DNA of 16,506 nucleotides. It comes from Treponema sp. UBA3870 (lineage in GTDB: Bacteria; Spirochaetota; Spirochaetia; Treponematales; Treponemataceae). The stretch spans positions 598 through 17,103 of the forward strand of contig DGGQ01000066.1 of the NCBI GenBank assembly GCA_002392275.1, written 5' to 3'. The position numbers and the translations under genes were made by a program. This document shows, piece by piece, positions 14,914-16,506 of the stretch (the stretch's first letter is position 1; the number at the start of each line of letters is the position of its first letter). The notes under the pieces are model-generated. The model had not been told where the DNA came from and did no database searches. It was given only the letters and a program-made list of their open reading frames with translations.

Positions 14914-14970
14914 CCTTAAGTCGAGCAACACACCGCCGTTGATACTGTAAAATTGATTTTGAAAATGTTT

Positions 14971-16005
14971 TTACATTTCGCTCATCCTGTGGACAATCGG
15001 TCGGACAAGACCTTCATCAGTTTTTACATAAATCGTGAAGCGGTCCTTTTGTTTTTCGACCTTATAATTTCTTGCATAAACATACTCAAATGGCATCTCG
15101 CTTTTTTCAATCTCAAAAATCAAATTGTCGGTTCCAGTCAAAAGATAGGGCTGCGATATCTTGATTGAATTTGTTGTGGGCGAATGGAGAATATAAAATC
15201 TGTAGTTTCCGCTTTCCAAATCTTCTTCATCGATGAATATGTTTTTGCTAATCTGTGAACAAAATTTTTCCAAGCCTTCAACATTTTCAATCACATAAAG
15301 ATGATAATTTCCATCATCGGGTGATGAAATCATTTCGTTTACAGAATAACCCATCGTTGAGATATATGCCTTTTTGTTTTTGTACAAATTTCCGTCGCCA
15401 TTGATTTTAATCCGCATTTTTGTAAACTCATTTTCGTCAATGCGGTTGTCATGGTTGTAATCAACATAAAAATAAAAATCGGCATCTCCTGTAAAAAGCC
15501 CCGATGTATCTTCGATTGCTGTGACTGGGATGACAGCTTCACTTTGATTTTTCACATTTCGAGAAAAAACAAATGGGCCAGAAATCATACGTTCCTTGCT
15601 TTTATGATTGATTCTCTGCTCCCCGGAAAATCCATTGAATCCATAAGAGTCCCTGACGCAAATGGACGCTCCCTCGTCTGGATTGAATTTATTTTTGATA
15701 ATATAGGTTCCGGGATTAAAGATAACCGTGTCATTTACATCAATGGATTTTGATTTTGTCGGCTCCTCGTAATCGTAATTGAAATCTGTTGTGGCAAAAA
15801 TTGAAATATAGTCTTCTGGATTTGTGTCTGCAAAATGGATTTCAAAATTTTTGTTTTCGAGTGCGACAGTTTTTTCTGCGCTAATTTTTTTGCCGGCCTG
15901 AACAAAAAAGATTTTTTCCATCAATGCGTCCTGCGAAAATCCGTATGCCAAAAAAAAGACAAGAGACAAAATCAATGCCGATATTTTTCTGAATGATTTT
16001 TTCAT
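14971..16005 (-). CDS. secreted protein of unknown function with one EF-hand-like loop
   Basis: I do not recognise the family. The protein has 344 residues from the ATG at 16005-16003, chosen because GGAG lies 6 bases upstream and the product then opens with a signal peptide (MKKSFRK, a hydrophobic core, AYGFSQ). An upstream in-frame start near 16104 would add 33 residues, lose the signal peptide at the N-terminus and run into the insertion sequence. Residues 182-193 (DYNHDNRIDENE) fit the 12-residue calcium-binding EF-hand loop, with acidic/Asn residues at positions 1, 3, 5, 9 and 12. Only one such loop is seen. The rest is rich in beta-prone, Asn/Asp/Lys segments and has no membrane helix after the signal, so a periplasmic or surface location is likely. 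It is convergent with the GH3 gene and divergent from the insertion sequence. An extended -10 (16036-16044) can drive it. Confidence 0.75.
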   Translation of the reverse strand: MKKSFRKISALILSLVFFLAYGFSQDALMEKIFFVQAGKKISAEKTVALENKNFEIHFADTNPEDYISIFATTDFNYDYEEPTKSKSIDVNDTVIFNPGTYIIKNKFNPDEGASICVRDSYGFNGFSGEQRINHKSKERMISGPFVFSRNVKNQSEAVIPVTAIEDTSGLFTGDADFYFYVDYNHDNRIDENEFTKMRIKINGDGNLYKNKKAYISTMGYSVNEMISSPDDGNYHLYVIENVEGLEKFCSQISKNIFIDEEDLESGNYRFYILHSPTTNSIKISQPYLLTGTDNLIFEIEKSEMPFEYVYARNYKVEKQKDRFTIYVKTDEGLVRPIVHRMSEM

Positions 16006-16011
16006 TTGATT

Positions 16012-16015
16012 CTCC
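16012..16015 (-). promoter_or_regulatory. ribosome binding site fixing the start of the - strand hypothetical
   Basis: On the - strand this reads GGAG, 6 bases before the ATG at 16005. It decides the start in favour of the form with an N-terminal signal peptide. Confidence 0.75.
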
Positions 16016-16035
16016 AAGTGATTGTCGATAGGAAG

Positions 16036-16044
16036 AGTATAACA
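16036..16044 (-). promoter_or_regulatory. extended -10 promoter for the - strand hypothetical
   Basis: Read on the - strand this is TGTTATACT, an extended -10 of the TGnTATAnT form, sharing TGTTATA with the promoter at 5781-5789. No good -35 is seen at the expected place (16059-16064 reads TGGTTT). The insertion-sequence end at 16075 lies just upstream and leaves this core promoter intact. Confidence 0.45.
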
Positions 16045-16074
16045 CGGATTGAAAGAAAAAACCACATTGGGGTT

Positions 16075-16506
16075 TGAACTGACCCCATAAATCAGGACAC
16101 CCACGGAGGTGTAAAATGGGGAATAATCAAAAGTACAGCATTGACTTCAAGCTGCAAGTCGTAGGAAAATATGAGCAAGGAAAGTGCGGTTACAAGCGGC
16201 TTGCCCGTGAGTTCAATATTTCACGCGACACGGTGCGGGAGTGGTGCTTGAATCCAAAACTGCATTCAGCGACAGAAATGGCGAAGAAAACAAAAGTCAG
16301 TGACGAAAAAGACCTTGAATATTACAAGACTGCGGCTCTATTTTGGGAAACATACGCAAAGAACATTGAAGCGGAACTTGCGAAACAGGGTAAAAAAAAA
16401 CTCATTTTGAAAACAATGACAGACTGCCTCCAGAAAGAACCGAAGACGAAAACGCGGAAACTTTGTGAAGTTGCAGGAGTTTCAAAGTCATCGTTCTACT
16501 ACAACA
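16075..16506 (+). mobile_element. left end of an IS3-family insertion sequence (right end outside window)
   Basis: TGAACTGACCCC at 16075-16086 resembles the left terminal inverted repeat of IS3-family elements (the IS150-type form, from memory), beginning with the family's 5'-TG. It is followed 30 bases later by a transposase gene running off the window. The right end and target duplication are not visible. The element sits upstream of the - strand hypothetical gene. Confidence 0.7.
16116..16506 (+). CDS. IS3-family transposase, OrfA-like with OrfB-like continuation (3' end missing)
   Basis: ATG at 16116 with GGAGG at 16105-16109, 6 bases upstream. The frame is open for 130 residues to the window end. 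The N-terminus (YSIDFKLQVVGKYEQG ... YKRLAREFNISRDTVREW) is the helix-turn-helix DNA-binding part of IS3-type OrfA. After a charged, probably coiled stretch, the same frame reads KLCEVAGVSKSSFYYN, which resembles the start of OrfB (the DDE integrase-type subunit). OrfA and OrfB therefore appear joined in one frame here, whereas IS3 elements commonly use -1 frameshifting. A run of nine A (16392-16400) lies at the junction; shifting to -1 there reaches a TGA at 16408-16410. The catalytic DDE residues would lie beyond the window, so integrity cannot be judged. Confidence 0.8.
   Translation, partial: MGNNQKYSIDFKLQVVGKYEQGKCGYKRLAREFNISRDTVREWCLNPKLHSATEMAKKTKVSDEKDLEYYKTAALFWETYAKNIEAELAKQGKKKLILKTMTDCLQKEPKTKTRKLCEVAGVSKSSFYYN

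Larger units (their letters stand above)
14756..14970. other. convergent intergenic region with nested inverted repeats
   Basis: It lies between two convergent genes. Perfect arms seen: CACTGAAT 14761-14768 with 14802-14809, enclosing AGCATAC 14784-14790 with 14794-14800 (3-base loop); CCGC 14823-14826 with GCGG 14833-14836; GTAATTC 14836-14842 with 14856-14862; TTACAGTAT 14844-14852 with 14942-14950; and the long stem 14877-14913. AGAAACTGC is repeated directly at 14864-14872 and 14874-14882. No T-run follows any hairpin, so it is not a textbook terminator. It could end transcription from both sides, be one or more palindromic repeats, or encode a structured RNA. Confidence 0.65.

Noticed and set aside
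14756..14970. CRISPR array or tRNA gene in the structured gap
   Set aside because: There are no regularly spaced direct repeats with unique spacers, and no cloverleaf with the T-loop consensus. The repeats are inverted and nested.
16006..16104. Upstream start near 16104 for the - strand hypothetical
   Set aside because: It crosses into the insertion-sequence end and hides the signal peptide. The ATG at 16005 has its own GGAG.

Overview
The window looks like a low-to-moderate GC spirochaete chromosome, most likely Treponema or a close relative. This rests on gene content: an Asp-box/DUF4015 glycosidase-like secreted protein next to mnmE, membrane hybrid kinases, HD-GYP and EAL proteins, relaxed-lipobox lipoproteins and frequent TTG/GTG starts. 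No species is claimed. All genes up to 14755 lie on the + strand. A hypothetical secreted-protein gene on the - strand follows, and then the left end of an IS3-like insertion sequence that runs off the window.

Layout. 1-1598: 3' part of an FAD/NAD(P)-binding oxidoreductase of the phytoene-desaturase type. 1721-5538: a two-gene unit of a secreted Asp-box + DUF4015 protein whose stop codon overlaps the start of mnmE (tRNA wobble-uridine modification GTPase). 5539-5870: a 332-base gap holding a 151-bp palindromic MITE-like element (5577-5727), an extended -10 promoter and a perfect 10-bp leader hairpin. 5871-9283: a response regulator with a degenerate receiver followed by an intact one, overlapping by 4 nt a hybrid histidine kinase (6TM-HisKA-HATPase-REC-HPt). 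9414-12683: a membrane protein with a degenerate GGDEF and an intact-looking EAL domain, then a 7TM-PAS-like-HD-GYP protein. 12710-14755: a two-domain GH3 (NagZ-like) lipoprotein, 26 nt behind the HD-GYP gene. 14756-14970: a convergent intergenic region packed with nested inverted repeats. 14971-16005 (-): a secreted protein of unknown function with one EF-hand-like calcium loop. 16075-end: IS3-family left end and partial transposase.

How the parts may work together (inference). The kinase carries its own REC and HPt domains, and the neighbouring regulator has a complete receiver but no output domain. A phosphorelay H233 -> D558 -> H705 -> D207 of the regulator is the simplest reading. The next two genes encode two candidate c-di-GMP phosphodiesterases of different families (EAL and HD-GYP), and no intact diguanylate cyclase is seen. 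The block 5871-12683 therefore looks like a signal-responsive c-di-GMP-lowering module, possibly extended by the GH3 cell-wall lipoprotein. The least explained sequence is non-coding: the 5577-5727 element, the structured 14756-14950 region, and a 23-bp sequence shared in inverted orientation by 10913-10935 and 14758-14780.
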